DNA of 64,000 nucleotides from JASLCR01 sp036405235 (GTDB taxonomy: Bacteria > Patescibacteriota > Saccharimonadia > Saccharimonadales > Saccharimonadaceae): the NCBI GenBank assembly GCA_036405235.1, contig DASWYA010000001.1:186001-250000 (forward strand). The letters are read 5' to 3'. The notes under the pieces were generated by a model that was not told the origin of the DNA, did no database searches, and was given only the letters and a program-made list of their open reading frames with translations. Numbering within the stretch: the stretch's first letter is position 1; every line of letters starts with the position of its first letter. A program made the translations under genes and the position numbers. Positions 18,301-25,639 of this stretch are shown here, in pieces.

Positions 18301-18613
18301 AATAGTCACTGTTTTGGTTGATGATCTCACTCCCAAAACTATGAAATGTGTGGATTGCGACTTTGTAGGCGTCTTGGCCGATGATGTCACTTAGTCGTCT
18401 CCGCATGGCATCAGCGCCACTCTCAGTAAATGTCAGGCAGAGAATATTTTGCGGTAGAGTGTCGGTTTTTTTCAGTATGTTAGCGGCGCGCATGCCGAGT
18501 AGCTCTGTCTTTCCGGTTCCTGGTCCGGCTACAACCATGAGTGGGCCATCAATGTGGTCGACTGCTTCCCTCTGCTGTGTATTGAGCGCTTTATAGCGCT
18601 TTTCAAACTCCAT
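15332..18613 (-). CDS. UvrD/Rep-type helicase with C-terminal PD-(D/E)XK nuclease
   Basis: This 1093-aa protein is a superfamily 1A helicase fused to a RecB-like nuclease. Helicase motifs in order: VVAGPGTGKTELL (Walker A, about residue 28), LCLTFTESGADAM, IMVDEFQDTNLAQ (Walker B), VVGDDDQAIYSFQGA, LTDNYRSTDKIL, MTAHKSKGLEFEHVYI and FFVAMTRARSNLHV. The C-terminal quarter has YGSAVHRTL, LTGTLDVVDI and VVDYKTGKPS, then QLMFYKLL, the nuclease core with catalytic Asp, Asp and Lys. It resembles AddA or actinobacterial UvrD-nuclease proteins in double-strand-break repair. No AddB-like partner is in the window. TGA-TACAAT ends 6 nt before the ATG, a leaderless promoter in the 12-bp gap after the previous gene. 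Confidence 0.95.
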   Translation of the reverse strand: MEFEKRYKALNTQQREAVDHIDGPLMVVAGPGTGKTELLGMRAANILKKTDTLPQNILCLTFTESGADAMRRRLSDIIGQDAYKVAIHTFHSFGSEIINQNSDYFYQGADFHPASDLNVYEILRGIFEELDHVNPLASTMNGEFTHLSDTIRVISELKKSGLTSDELLQVLDDNERVLDTCESELATVFSRRISKTTADELVPIAHSIASLKLGTLPPQINSLVDTLALSISHAVDSARLADSTKPITAWRNKWLEKNDQDAFVFKDRKRTKKLRAVSFIYYQYLMRMQEKELYDFDDMVLRVVHALEVFDDLRYNLQEKYLYIMVDEFQDTNLAQSRLLRSLANSPASEGAPNIMVVGDDDQAIYSFQGAEISNILQFKDLYETTRVITLTDNYRSTDKILHAARDVITQGEDRLENYLPELDKTLKAHYENQGSKVNFTSFHTASDERDSLARSIRESIDAGVAASSIAVLARKHQELLDLLPYLTRHNLSVNYERRDNVLESDIIIQLELLAQIVHALATSDFLSANSLLPNLLAHPAWGIEPSKLWKLSLKASKERISWLEIMSDNPDFADFHTWLIGLASLSLITPLEPMLDKLTGAPHVDTSDFSSPLYSYFFGNQKQNDTPEAYLEYLEALRTIRTKLREHASSDKPKLVDFLEFIRLHKELSSVITSTRSPSAEMSSHIHLMTAHKSKGLEFEHVYIYGSIDSTWGERVRSRSRSINYPENLPLAPSGNTYDERLRLFFVAMTRARSNLHVSYSLTSDNGSPTLVASFLSEKASTLLPEKASSVDARIEQIQTSWHQPLTELPRGDMKTLLASTLEKYKLSATHLGTFLDITRGGPEAFLLGSLLRFPQAMSPNAAYGSAVHRTLQRAHSHLVSTGKRRPVEDLLIDFEANLADFQLSEGDFNLYHKRGVDYLQQFLSHEYENFTTTQLPELNFSYQQSRVGDARLTGTLDVVDIDQEAKSITVVDYKTGKPSLSWKGKADFEKIKLHKYRQQLMFYKLLVEHSADYSPYTVDRSYLQFVEPTESGTIVSLEIDWDKDELTRFSRLIEAVWQKIITLDLPDTSKYPENHKGILAFEDDIISSLDD

Positions 18614-18619
18614 AGCTTA

Positions 18620-18625
18620 ATTGTA
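18620..18625 (-). promoter_or_regulatory. -10 box of the helicase-nuclease gene
   Basis: Minus-strand TGA-TACAAT fills the 12-bp gap between two genes and ends 6 nt before the ATG at 18613. Confidence 0.5.
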
Positions 18626-20026
18626 TCAGAGCTTGAGTTCCTTGAATGCCTTGAGCATGATAGTGAGAAATAGTCGATAGTCTTGTTCTTGGGAGCCACT
18701 TACCTTTTTATACAAATATACTGTGTTGTCGGCGACTTCGATCGAAGCATTTGAGTCAGTATCGTAGAGATATGCCATAAATCCAGGATTGAGCAGCTCA
18801 AACGTAGCGAGTCTATCGGCATTGGTAGCGTAGACATCGTAACGTTTGTTGAAGTCGGGCCATTCAAATTCATACTTCTGGTAATTGCCAGGCCGGCCGC
18901 TGCTCATTCTTTGCCAGAGGTTTTTGTCTCGCTCGATAATGATACCACCGTAACTTTTAGGTAGCTGTAGCTGAACAACGAGATAGTTTTCAGGCGCATC
19001 GTCGCTTGGGTTTGCTACGAAGGTGTAGAATTGCACCAGATGACCGCTATAGGTACCGATAACGTGATTATTTACATCGCTGGTGCCGAACTTGCCTTTT
19101 TTAAAGAGGACACCGCTCTTTGGTAAAAACAGCCAACCCATATCAAGGCTGTAGTACATATGATTATTTCGAGCAAAAGTTGCCAGCGCATTGTTGCTCG
19201 AGCGGATGTCTGCAGTAGATTGATCGATCCGGCCAAGCAGCCAGTTATCGCCAGAGCGGTTGAATGTCCAGTATTCTGTAAAAGATCTGGAATCCTTGAA
19301 CAGTTCGGTGTTCGAGGCGATATCAATTAAGCGATCGTCAGCTTTTGCTTCAAACGCAACGGTGAACGAATCTTGAGAGTTGTCTGTGTGGTCTTGAGCG
19401 TCAATGATGAGAGCATTTTGAATTGTTACATTGTCCATTTGGTTGCGTCTGCCAAGTTCGGCAAGAGCGCTAAGCATGAGCGCGGCATGCGTAGCGTATG
19501 AGGGTATCATGTATGAGTGCATACTTTGACCATTACCCGTCGACCAGTCAGCTTGATACTGCATAAAGGCGCTTTTTGCCTGTGCCAGTAGTTTCTCTTC
19601 ATTCCAGGCACTATCGTTCTGTCCAGCTACGGCGATAGCTTGCTTGGTCTTGGCGGCTTGCTTCTTCAGTTGTTCCCATAGACTAAAGAACGCTGCGATC
19701 CAACCGGTCCATATTCCGGCAATGATAACAATCATTGCTAGTTCGCCAATAATCCCGATAAACCAGCCAACAACGAGCAAGACAATACTAGCCAGAGAGG
19801 CAATGCTGGCGCTGACGATGAGTTCAGGGTTTCTCGGTAGTAACTTCTTTATCAATTTCCCTAGATAGTAGCTCGGGAAGTAGCCAATGAAAAAGAGCAG
19901 TAAGACAATTCCACCGCCTCCGCCGCCACCACCGGATCCTCCTCCGCCGCCTCCGCCACCGCCAGAGCCGCCTCCACCTCCGCGAGCGAATTGTTCTAGT
20001 AGCATGAAGAAATCAGACATAAGCAT
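18626..20026 (-). CDS. Gly-rich membrane protein with Tim44-like domain
   Basis: The start region is short (MLMSDFFMLLEQFAR) and leads into a run of more than 20 Gly broken by single Ser residues. Three hydrophobic segments follow (IVLLLFFIGYFPSYYLG; LIVSASIASLASIVLLVVGWFIG; ELAMIVIIAGIWTGWIAAFF). A soluble Tim44/TIM44-like fold comes next (LLAQAKSAFMQYQADW to FTEYWTFNRSGDNWLLGRID), and then a beta-rich domain. The longest frame starts at 20038, but TATGAT (20034-20039) looks like a -10 box, so an ATG at 20026 or 20020 is more likely. The Tim44-like domain suggests binding of lipid or another membrane protein. The exact role is unknown. Confidence 0.8.
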   Translation of the reverse strand: MLMSDFFMLLEQFARGGGGGSGGGGGGGGGSGGGGGGGGIVLLLFFIGYFPSYYLGKLIKKLLPRNPELIVSASIASLASIVLLVVGWFIGIIGELAMIVIIAGIWTGWIAAFFSLWEQLKKQAAKTKQAIAVAGQNDSAWNEEKLLAQAKSAFMQYQADWSTGNGQSMHSYMIPSYATHAALMLSALAELGRRNQMDNVTIQNALIIDAQDHTDNSQDSFTVAFEAKADDRLIDIASNTELFKDSRSFTEYWTFNRSGDNWLLGRIDQSTADIRSSNNALATFARNNHMYYSLDMGWLFLPKSGVLFKKGKFGTSDVNNHVIGTYSGHLVQFYTFVANPSDDAPENYLVVQLQLPKSYGGIIIERDKNLWQRMSSGRPGNYQKYEFEWPDFNKRYDVYATNADRLATFELLNPGFMAYLYDTDSNASIEVADNTVYLYKKVSGSQEQDYRLFLTIMLKAFKELKL

Positions 20027-20084
20027 TGAAAGTATCATACAGCTATTCCAGACCCATTACAACGGTGGCGATGATGACACGTAG

Positions 20085-20090
20085 TATACT
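20085..20090 (+). promoter_or_regulatory. -10 box of the 162-aa gene
   Basis: TATACT ends 6 nt before the ATG at 20097, predicting a leaderless mRNA. Confidence 0.55.
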
Positions 20091-20096
20091 AGAGCT

Positions 20097-20585
20097 ATGA
20101 ACGACGAAGTCTATGATGACATGGCGCTTGAGCAGAACGCTAAAGCCTTGTTCGGAAAGCAACTTGAGGTTGAGCATGTTGTAGCTCGGCGCGTGCCAGT
20201 GAGTCATACGGCTCACGGAACGGTATTTCTCACGGCTAAAAAAGAATTGATGGTATATCTCGATGGTCAAACGAGGTTTCTTCTTGATGACGTACGTAAG
20301 ATTTTGACACGAATGGGGTTGGTTGCGGAATTCTACTTCCCACCCAAGGGCAAACCGCATTACTTTGATGAGGTTGCTCTCGCAAAATATAGCGTTGTAT
20401 ATCCAGGAAGACGAAATCCATCTGATCAGGATCTTGAGTACTATAGAGGGCTAGCACCCTATCAGCCAGCACTTGTGCAGATCCTAGAAGTGCGCGACTC
20501 AAACATCTATCAGTTTGATACAGATAGCAAAAGCGGGTGGCGTCCAGTCGTGAAATTTGCGTATCGTCGTATCAAGACGAGCTAA
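20097..20585 (+). CDS. hypothetical protein (162 aa)
   Basis: A soluble 162-aa protein of mixed alpha/beta composition. Features include FLTAKKELMVYLDGQTRFLLDDV and a Tyr/Pro-rich middle (YFPPKGKPHYFDEVALAKYSVVYPGRR). There is no signal peptide, membrane span or motif I recognise. It is divergent from the Tim44-like gene and convergent with a pilin-like gene, whose stop it overlaps by 4 nt. The start is set by the promoter box directly before it. Function is unknown. Confidence 0.75.
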   Translation: MNDEVYDDMALEQNAKALFGKQLEVEHVVARRVPVSHTAHGTVFLTAKKELMVYLDGQTRFLLDDVRKILTRMGLVAEFYFPPKGKPHYFDEVALAKYSVVYPGRRNPSDQDLEYYRGLAPYQPALVQILEVRDSNIYQFDTDSKSGWRPVVKFAYRRIKTS

Positions 20586-21193
20586 TTTGAACCAAATACG
20601 CAAGGCTGGATAGCGCCTGCATTCGACTCAATTGTGACGGCGCCCCTATTTGACCTATATATTATCCAGCGATCACTCACATGGCTATAGTAAGCTAACG
20701 CATAGGCTGTAGATCCTATTCCTTGACCGGCAAGCTCAACAGGAAAACTAACCTTGCAGCCAGAAGAACCGATATTGAAATTATATATTGATCCGTTAGT
20801 CGTATCCTTACTCATGAAGTATATAGCGTTTTTTTCGGTAATAAGTGCAAGCCCGACTGATGCAACCGCCGGTATAAACCTTCTTTGTTCGTTAACGAGA
20901 GAGTCTTTAGCGATACCAAGTTTTTGCGCTAAACTATCATACTGAGCATCGCTGAGAGTTGAGCCATTTACACCACTACCGACCATATCTCGAGATGATA
21001 AGTATTCGCCGTTTTTGTCAAAATACTTTTCTTCAAAACTCATGACCTGTTGAGATAAAGTCTTTGTGACATTCTCACGGGCCTGTCTTTGATAGCCCAG
21101 ATATGCAAGTGTCGTGATTAACGCCAAGATCACTAGGATAAGGATGACAATAAGAATTTCTACTAATGTAAAACCGCTTATGTTTTTTCGCAT
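20582..21193 (-). CDS. type IV pilin-like protein
   Basis: This 203-aa protein begins MRKNISGFTLVEILIVILILVILALITTLAYLGYQRQAREN, a classic prepilin with a basic leader, a G/F cleavage site, Glu at mature position 5, and a hydrophobic assembly helix. The rest is a beta-rich head with two Cys (SSGCKVSF and AIQPCVF) that may form the C-terminal disulfide loop. It probably serves as a major or minor pilin of a type IV pilus or pseudopilus, the machinery CPR bacteria use for host contact, twitching or DNA uptake. No pilus motor genes are in the window. Confidence 0.88.
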   Translation of the reverse strand: MRKNISGFTLVEILIVILILVILALITTLAYLGYQRQARENVTKTLSQQVMSFEEKYFDKNGEYLSSRDMVGSGVNGSTLSDAQYDSLAQKLGIAKDSLVNEQRRFIPAVASVGLALITEKNAIYFMSKDTTNGSIYNFNIGSSGCKVSFPVELAGQGIGSTAYALAYYSHVSDRWIIYRSNRGAVTIESNAGAIQPCVFGSN

Positions 21194-21222
21194 AAACTTA
21201 CTTTACTACACTCAGTGCATAA

Positions 21223-22275
21223 TTACGAGTGTGTGCGGTCGTAACGCGATGCTGCGATTGAGCTGGCAATTGAAAGCCCAACGATGATAAGACCTGCTAC
21301 TCCAGCGATAACTTCCGGGATGTCAAAGAATAGCCCCGCAAGCAGTACGAGAGCAAGTACGCCAATTGTGTAGTGTGCACCATGCTCGAGGTAACGATAT
21401 GCATGCAGTACGTGGCGTCTGACCATGAAAATTGTCAGTGAACGAACCCAGAGTGCCCCAATGCCAAGACCGATTGCGATCAAAATCACATCTTTCGTAA
21501 CAGCAAACGCACCGATCACACCGTCAAAACTAAAGCTCGCATCAAGAACTTCAAGGTAAAGGAATGCCATGAACCCAGCTATACCTGTTTTTACTACGAT
21601 TCCCTTTGAGGCAGATTTAGCTTCCTGTCGACGTGTGAATAATTCTGCAAGACCATGAATGATGATGTATGTGGCGATACCGACGAGTCCGGCCTTGAAC
21701 GTCTCCATTTGGTCGGGGTTCCACGGAAGCAGTGAGATAACAGACAGTACAACGACACAGACTGCGGTATAGAGCCACCAACGACTCATGTCTTGGAGGG
21801 GCTTTTCTATAACGTTGATCCAGCGTATCTTTCGCTTTGTGTCAAAGAAGAAATGCAGGCAGAGCATCAGTAGGAACATGCCTCCAAATGACGCAATGGC
21901 AATATGCGCTTCATGTAGTTCATGGGCGTACTTCTCTGGTTCATTGAGCGCTAGACCAATCACGTCACCTGCAGGAAGACCTGCTGTAATCATGACAATT
22001 AGTATTGGGAAGACAAGACGCATGCCAATAACGGCAATAAAAATACCTACGGTGATAAATATTTGTTGCCAAAATCGACTGACGGTTGCAAGAACTTTCG
22101 CATTGATGATTGCGTTTTCAAAACTAAAGGTAATTTCTACTAATATCAAAACAAGTGCGATGAAAAACGCTGCTGGCCCCATAAAATAGCCGACAAGCCC
22201 AAGGCTGGCGAGTGTGATAAAACCACTAATAAAAAATATACGGAACGGGTGATGTGAATGAAGAAGTTGTTTCAT
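21223..22275 (-). CDS. TerC-like DUF475 integral membrane protein
   Basis: This protein of about 350 aa has roughly eight to nine membrane spans. Two paired acidic segments, LVEITFSFENAIINAKVL and LEVLDASFSFDGVIGAFAVT, are the hallmark of the TerC/DUF475 superfamily. The family is linked to metal (Mn/Ca) export and tellurite resistance, and the conserved acidic residues lie within the membrane. The first ATG (22281) sits only 3 nt after TATACT (22285-22290, minus), so the second ATG at 22275, 9 nt away, is the likelier start. Substrate is not determined. Confidence 0.88.
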   Translation of the reverse strand: MKQLLHSHHPFRIFFISGFITLASLGLVGYFMGPAAFFIALVLILVEITFSFENAIINAKVLATVSRFWQQIFITVGIFIAVIGMRLVFPILIVMITAGLPAGDVIGLALNEPEKYAHELHEAHIAIASFGGMFLLMLCLHFFFDTKRKIRWINVIEKPLQDMSRWWLYTAVCVVVLSVISLLPWNPDQMETFKAGLVGIATYIIIHGLAELFTRRQEAKSASKGIVVKTGIAGFMAFLYLEVLDASFSFDGVIGAFAVTKDVILIAIGLGIGALWVRSLTIFMVRRHVLHAYRYLEHGAHYTIGVLALVLLAGLFFDIPEVIAGVAGLIIVGLSIASSIAASRYDRTHS

Positions 22276-22324
22276 GCTCATATAAGTATAACGGATTTGT
22301 GCTATATTCTATAAATAGAAGGCT

Positions 22325-22975
22325 ATGATACATAAACTATCAAAAGTAGAACTTGTCGAAGCGCAAATCGCATTGTTTGTGGCGGTGCTGCTGCAGTTTG
22401 TGGTGTGGCTCATCAATGATCATATTTTTTCTGTACCGCAATATATTCTGATAGCAGTAGAGCTTGCCTTGGCGTTGTCGCTTGGCTTTGCAACGAGCGT
22501 CAAGAGCTTACGAGAGCGTACGCTGCACCATACGATTGCGACACTACTCATCGGACTCATTTCACTGGCAAATATCGCATCACTTGCCGTTGTCATCTAT
22601 GCGTTGATCGTTGACGGCAGTGCAAGCGGTTTTGAGCTTCTCGGTTCTGCACTTGCAATTTTCGCTACAAATGTAATTGTCTATGCCCTATGGTATTGGG
22701 AAATTGATAGCCCAGGTCTGACGAATCGACGCTGGACAAAGTCCGATAAGGATTTCCAATTTACGCAGCAAAGTATGCCGCAGGAATTCCCTGACTGGCG
22801 GCCAGAGTTTATCGATTATCTGTATATATCCGCCATAAATTCAGTAAATGGAGCGACCACGAGTGCTCACCCTCTGACGCGTCAAGCAAAGATGCTGATG
22901 GCGACACAAGCGATGATTTCGATCTTTACACTTGCACTCGTAATTGCTCGTTCAGTAAGTATCTTAGGATCATAG
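22325..22975 (+). CDS. multi-span membrane protein of unknown function
   Basis: A 216-aa protein with about five hydrophobic segments in the first 130 residues (for example ALFVAVLLQFVVWLI and TIATLLIGLISLANIASLAVVIYALIV). The motif VIVYALWYWEIDSPG at the end of the fourth follows. A soluble stretch (RRWTKSDKDFQFTQQSMPQEFPDWRPEF) precedes a last span. The ALWYWEID segment recurs in uncharacterised bacterial membrane proteins. It lies 2 nt before the folate cyclo-ligase gene and is probably co-transcribed with it. TATAAA ends 9 nt before the ATG. I would not guess a substrate. Confidence 0.75.
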   Translation: MIHKLSKVELVEAQIALFVAVLLQFVVWLINDHIFSVPQYILIAVELALALSLGFATSVKSLRERTLHHTIATLLIGLISLANIASLAVVIYALIVDGSASGFELLGSALAIFATNVIVYALWYWEIDSPGLTNRRWTKSDKDFQFTQQSMPQEFPDWRPEFIDYLYISAINSVNGATTSAHPLTRQAKMLMATQAMISIFTLALVIARSVSILGS

Positions 22976-22977
22976 GT

Positions 22978-23460
22978 ATGGACAAGCACGCTCTTCGTGA
23001 GCAGCTGAAGGCTATCCGCTCAGGTCTCGATAACGATTTTGTCCAAGAAGCTAGCCAGATGATTGCAAAAAAATGCCTCGATATTTTTAGCAGTCATACT
23101 ATTCGCCAAGCGCATGTGTATCAAACAAATCCGAAATGGCATGAAGTTGATAGCGCTCCGCTGGTTGAGATACTCAAACTGGCCTACCCTGAGTGCGAGA
23201 TAGAATACCCGATGATTCATAGCGCGGCCAATTTTCCTGATCGAGAGTTTGATCTCATTATTGTACCGACACTTGGTTTTGATGGTGACCGCTATCGTAT
23301 AGGGCTTGGAGCTGGCTGGTATGATCGTTTTTTGCAGATGCAGCCGAATGCGTTTAAGCTTGGCGTAGCGTATGAGGCAGGATTCGTGGAGCATGTACCA
23401 CGAGAGACCCACGATATTCAGCTTGATGTAGTTGTTACTGAGGAGCGTGTTATCACTTAG
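22978..23460 (+). CDS. 5-formyltetrahydrofolate cyclo-ligase
   Basis: A 160-aa enzyme that converts 5-formyl-THF to 5,10-methenyl-THF with ATP. The conserved C-terminal block VPTLGFDGDRYRIGLGAGWYDRFL contains the Gly-rich ATP/folate site, and the basic N-terminal KHALREQLKAIRSGL is typical. It is somewhat shorter than the usual 180-200 aa, because the central region is compressed. Its 3' end overlaps the convergent metK stop by 8 nt. Together with folA and thyA elsewhere in the window it points to a folate cycle supporting thymidylate synthesis. Confidence 0.9.
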   Translation: MDKHALREQLKAIRSGLDNDFVQEASQMIAKKCLDIFSSHTIRQAHVYQTNPKWHEVDSAPLVEILKLAYPECEIEYPMIHSAANFPDREFDLIIVPTLGFDGDRYRIGLGAGWYDRFLQMQPNAFKLGVAYEAGFVEHVPRETHDIQLDVVVTEERVIT

Positions 23461-24430
23461 CTTCCCAAGGGAAACCCGCGTGTCCAAAGTGCCCATAGCG
23501 AGCCGTCTCTTCATAAAATGGCCGCTTTAGATCGAGAGCTTTGATAATACCTTTTGGAGATAGATCATAGCTTCCGACTGTCTCTTGAACTCCGTCAACC
23601 ACCACACTTGCTTCAAGAGCCTGGTCGTAGCCGATTGCGTAGGCTAGGTGGACATACACCTCCTCTGCATTTCGCTTCTCAAGATAATCAAGCGCAATCT
23701 TTCTAGCCATGTATGCCGCAGAGCGATCCACCTTTGAAGGATCTTTTCCACTAAACGCACCTCCACCAATTGGGACTCGAGGCCCGTAGTTATCGACAAT
23801 GAGTTTACGACCAGTAAGTCCAGCGTCGGCATCAAAGCCTCCCTGTTCCCAGTCACCTGCTGGATTTATAAGGTAGTCGATATTATCGAGTGGTTGCGCA
23901 TGCTTAGAGGCTTGTAGCCAATCTTTTACTGCAGCTTTCAGCTTGTCGTGTGGGGCGTGTTGGAAACTTGCTACAACAGATACGATCTCGTCGCCTTTTA
24001 GCGTGACTTGTGTTTTTCCGTCGTAAGGCCAGAGGCTATATAGGTGTTGATTGAGATTACGCGCGAGTACTACTTCAAGCGGAAGTCGCTCGGCTGTTTC
24101 GCGACACGCATAGCCAACCATTATCCCCTGATCGCCGGCTCCACCGGTGTCAACACCTTGGGCAATTTCTGAGCTTTGTGCGGCGATATGTTCGATCACT
24201 TGTACATCACCTGCGATCCTCTTTACGATTTCGGTCACATTGATATCGGATGCGCTTGATGTAACTTCTCCAGTTACAAACACAGTTCCGTGTCCGCCGG
24301 CTACATCAATTGCTACACGTGCGTCAGGATCCTTGGCGAGGTACGCATCTAATAGCGCGTCAGAGATCTGATCGCAGATTTTGTCTGGGTGCTTTGGCGA
24401 CACGCTCTCAGCGGTGCGATATTGCGGCAT
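23453..24430 (-). CDS. metK: S-adenosylmethionine synthetase (short form)
   Basis: This enzyme makes SAM from methionine and ATP. AESVSPKHPDKICDQISDALLDAYL carries the catalytic His and Asp, and TGEVTSSA, DTGGAGDQGIMVGYA and GGGAFSGKDPSKVDRSAAY are family signatures. At 325 aa it is some 60 residues shorter than the usual 380-400; both ends and all active-site blocks are present, so loops have been trimmed. The gene lies behind a SAM-I riboswitch. A Shine-Dalgarno (AAGGAGTT) sits 7 nt before the ATG and can pair with an upstream anti-SD. Confidence 0.97.
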   Translation of the reverse strand: MPQYRTAESVSPKHPDKICDQISDALLDAYLAKDPDARVAIDVAGGHGTVFVTGEVTSSASDINVTEIVKRIAGDVQVIEHIAAQSSEIAQGVDTGGAGDQGIMVGYACRETAERLPLEVVLARNLNQHLYSLWPYDGKTQVTLKGDEIVSVVASFQHAPHDKLKAAVKDWLQASKHAQPLDNIDYLINPAGDWEQGGFDADAGLTGRKLIVDNYGPRVPIGGGAFSGKDPSKVDRSAAYMARKIALDYLEKRNAEEVYVHLAYAIGYDQALEASVVVDGVQETVGSYDLSPKGIIKALDLKRPFYEETARYGHFGHAGFPWEAK

Positions 24431-24436
24431 AAAAAT

Positions 24437-24481
24437 AACTCCTTAATGTTCCAGACACTTGCTAGGACAAAGGAGCTTTTA
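24437..24481 (-). promoter_or_regulatory. anti-SD/SD hairpin (metK expression platform)
   Basis: Minus-strand AGCTCCTT (plus 24472-24479) can pair over 8 bp, one G-U, with the metK Shine-Dalgarno AAGGAGTT (plus 24437-24444). This suggests that the riboswitch acts on translation; there is no U-run for a terminator. Confidence 0.6.
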
Positions 24482-24485
24482 GGTT

Positions 24486-24586
24486 CATTTATCTTCCCTG
24501 CTCTCACGCAGGCTAGAAGGGGCACCGAATTCAATCGGTTGCCGACAGATCATCGAGCTAGATCTCTCACTGTCTCTGGATAGTAT
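24486..24586 (-). ncRNA. SAM-I (S-box) riboswitch
   Basis: Read on the minus strand, the metK leader contains the S-box landmarks in order: TATCCAGAGA, GACAG/CTGTC (P2) with the inner GCTCGATGA, CGGCAACC, the P3 arm ACCGA/TTCGGT followed by GTGCC, the P4 arm CCTGC/GCAGG, and GGAAGATAAATG closing P1 (TATC/GATA). This is the known SAM-binding aptamer. A GATACT box near 24613-24618 could start the leader at about 24606. Placement upstream of metK makes product feedback the obvious logic. Confidence 0.9.
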
Positions 24587-24687
24587 ATTGTTAAAGTTTG
24601 TCTTCTAAGGATAGTATCACGAGGGATATAACTTCGCAATATCACCTCTGGAAGAACTGATGAGTATTCTATATAGTATATAGACGT

Positions 24688-25608
24688 ATGAATCCAGATC
24701 TATTTAATACTATCAACCAAGAGGTTCAAGAGTTTTTTACGCGGCCAGACGCTTATCGATCCGTGTTGATACTCGTTATTGCGGTGGCGCTTTCGTATGC
24801 CGTCAGTAAGTTTCTGGCAAATGGTATAGTAAAGCTGGCTCAGATTATTGGTACAAAGTCTGATGGGATATCGAATCGTCAAAGACAGATTCGCTACAGA
24901 CAGATTGAAACCTACCTTAGTATTGCAGTAGCAATGGTGCGAGCACTCGTTGTGGCGGTGACCGCATATGTAGTCTGGAGAATCTTTAGTCCGAATGCGA
25001 GTAGTAGCGCTGCTGCGATTGGAGCTAGTGCTTTGTTTATTGTCGTAGCTGGCCAAACACTTGGCCCTGTGCTGCGTGATATCACGGCGGGTGCGGCGAT
25101 GATTGCGGAAGGTTGGTTCCACGTTGGAGACTATATCAAGATTGAGCCGTTTATTGAGATGGCAGGAGTGGTGGAGCGATTCACTCTCCGCTCTACGAAA
25201 CTACGTAGTTTGAGTGGCGAAGTGATTTGGGTACATAATCAGCAAATCCATGCCGTGCACGTAACCCGTAATGCGGCTCGCACGTATATCGTAGATGTAT
25301 TTACTCATGAACCATCTATCGCTCAGGCCGCTATCCAGGAAGTGATCGATGCCGTACCGTCAAATAGTGCTATGGTGCGCAACCCTATAAAAATTGGTGA
25401 GATCGAAAAGTGGGACAAACTATGGCATATCGTTGTCCACGCTAAGACTGCACCTGGTCGTGAATGGCTCATTGAAAGCTTTTTTATCAATGCTCTCAAG
25501 CAACTTGATGAAAACAAGCAAAAGAATGAGCGTATTTTTGCATTTGAACCAACAGCGAGATATGCAGATCCGCGTGCAGAGAAAGAATTTAAACGTTCAA
25601 TTCGTTAA
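24688..25608 (+). CDS. MscS-family mechanosensitive channel
   Basis: This 306-aa protein has three N-terminal hydrophobic spans (about residues 22-45, 75-95 and 105-130). The Gly/Ala-rich pore helix SAAAIGASALFIVVAGQTLGPVLRDITAGAAMIAEGWFHVGDYI is followed by the beta domain (VERFTLRSTKLRSLSGEVIWVHNQQI), both diagnostic of MscS. A cytoplasmic alpha/beta domain ends the protein. It releases osmolytes on hypo-osmotic shock. TATAGT lies 10 nt before the ATG. A hairpin terminator follows the stop within 7 nt. It is divergent from the metK leader. Confidence 0.92.
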   Translation: MNPDLFNTINQEVQEFFTRPDAYRSVLILVIAVALSYAVSKFLANGIVKLAQIIGTKSDGISNRQRQIRYRQIETYLSIAVAMVRALVVAVTAYVVWRIFSPNASSSAAAIGASALFIVVAGQTLGPVLRDITAGAAMIAEGWFHVGDYIKIEPFIEMAGVVERFTLRSTKLRSLSGEVIWVHNQQIHAVHVTRNAARTYIVDVFTHEPSIAQAAIQEVIDAVPSNSAMVRNPIKIGEIEKWDKLWHIVVHAKTAPGREWLIESFFINALKQLDENKQKNERIFAFEPTARYADPRAEKEFKRSIR

Positions 25609-25614
25609 AACTGG

Positions 25615-25639
25615 AAAGCTCTTAGTGCCGAGCTTTTTT
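25615..25639 (+). terminator. terminator of the mscS gene
   Basis: AAAGCTC/GAGCTTT stem with an 8-nt loop and then T residues (AGCTTTTTTC), beginning 7 nt after the stop. It overlaps the 3' end of the convergent LRR gene, where the T-run doubles as the Lys codons of its C-terminal tail. Confidence 0.75.

Noticed and set aside
24582..24587. TATACT directly at the SAM riboswitch as the metK promoter
   Set aside because: Initiation from it would remove the 5' strand of P1; the box at 24613-24618 is the better candidate.
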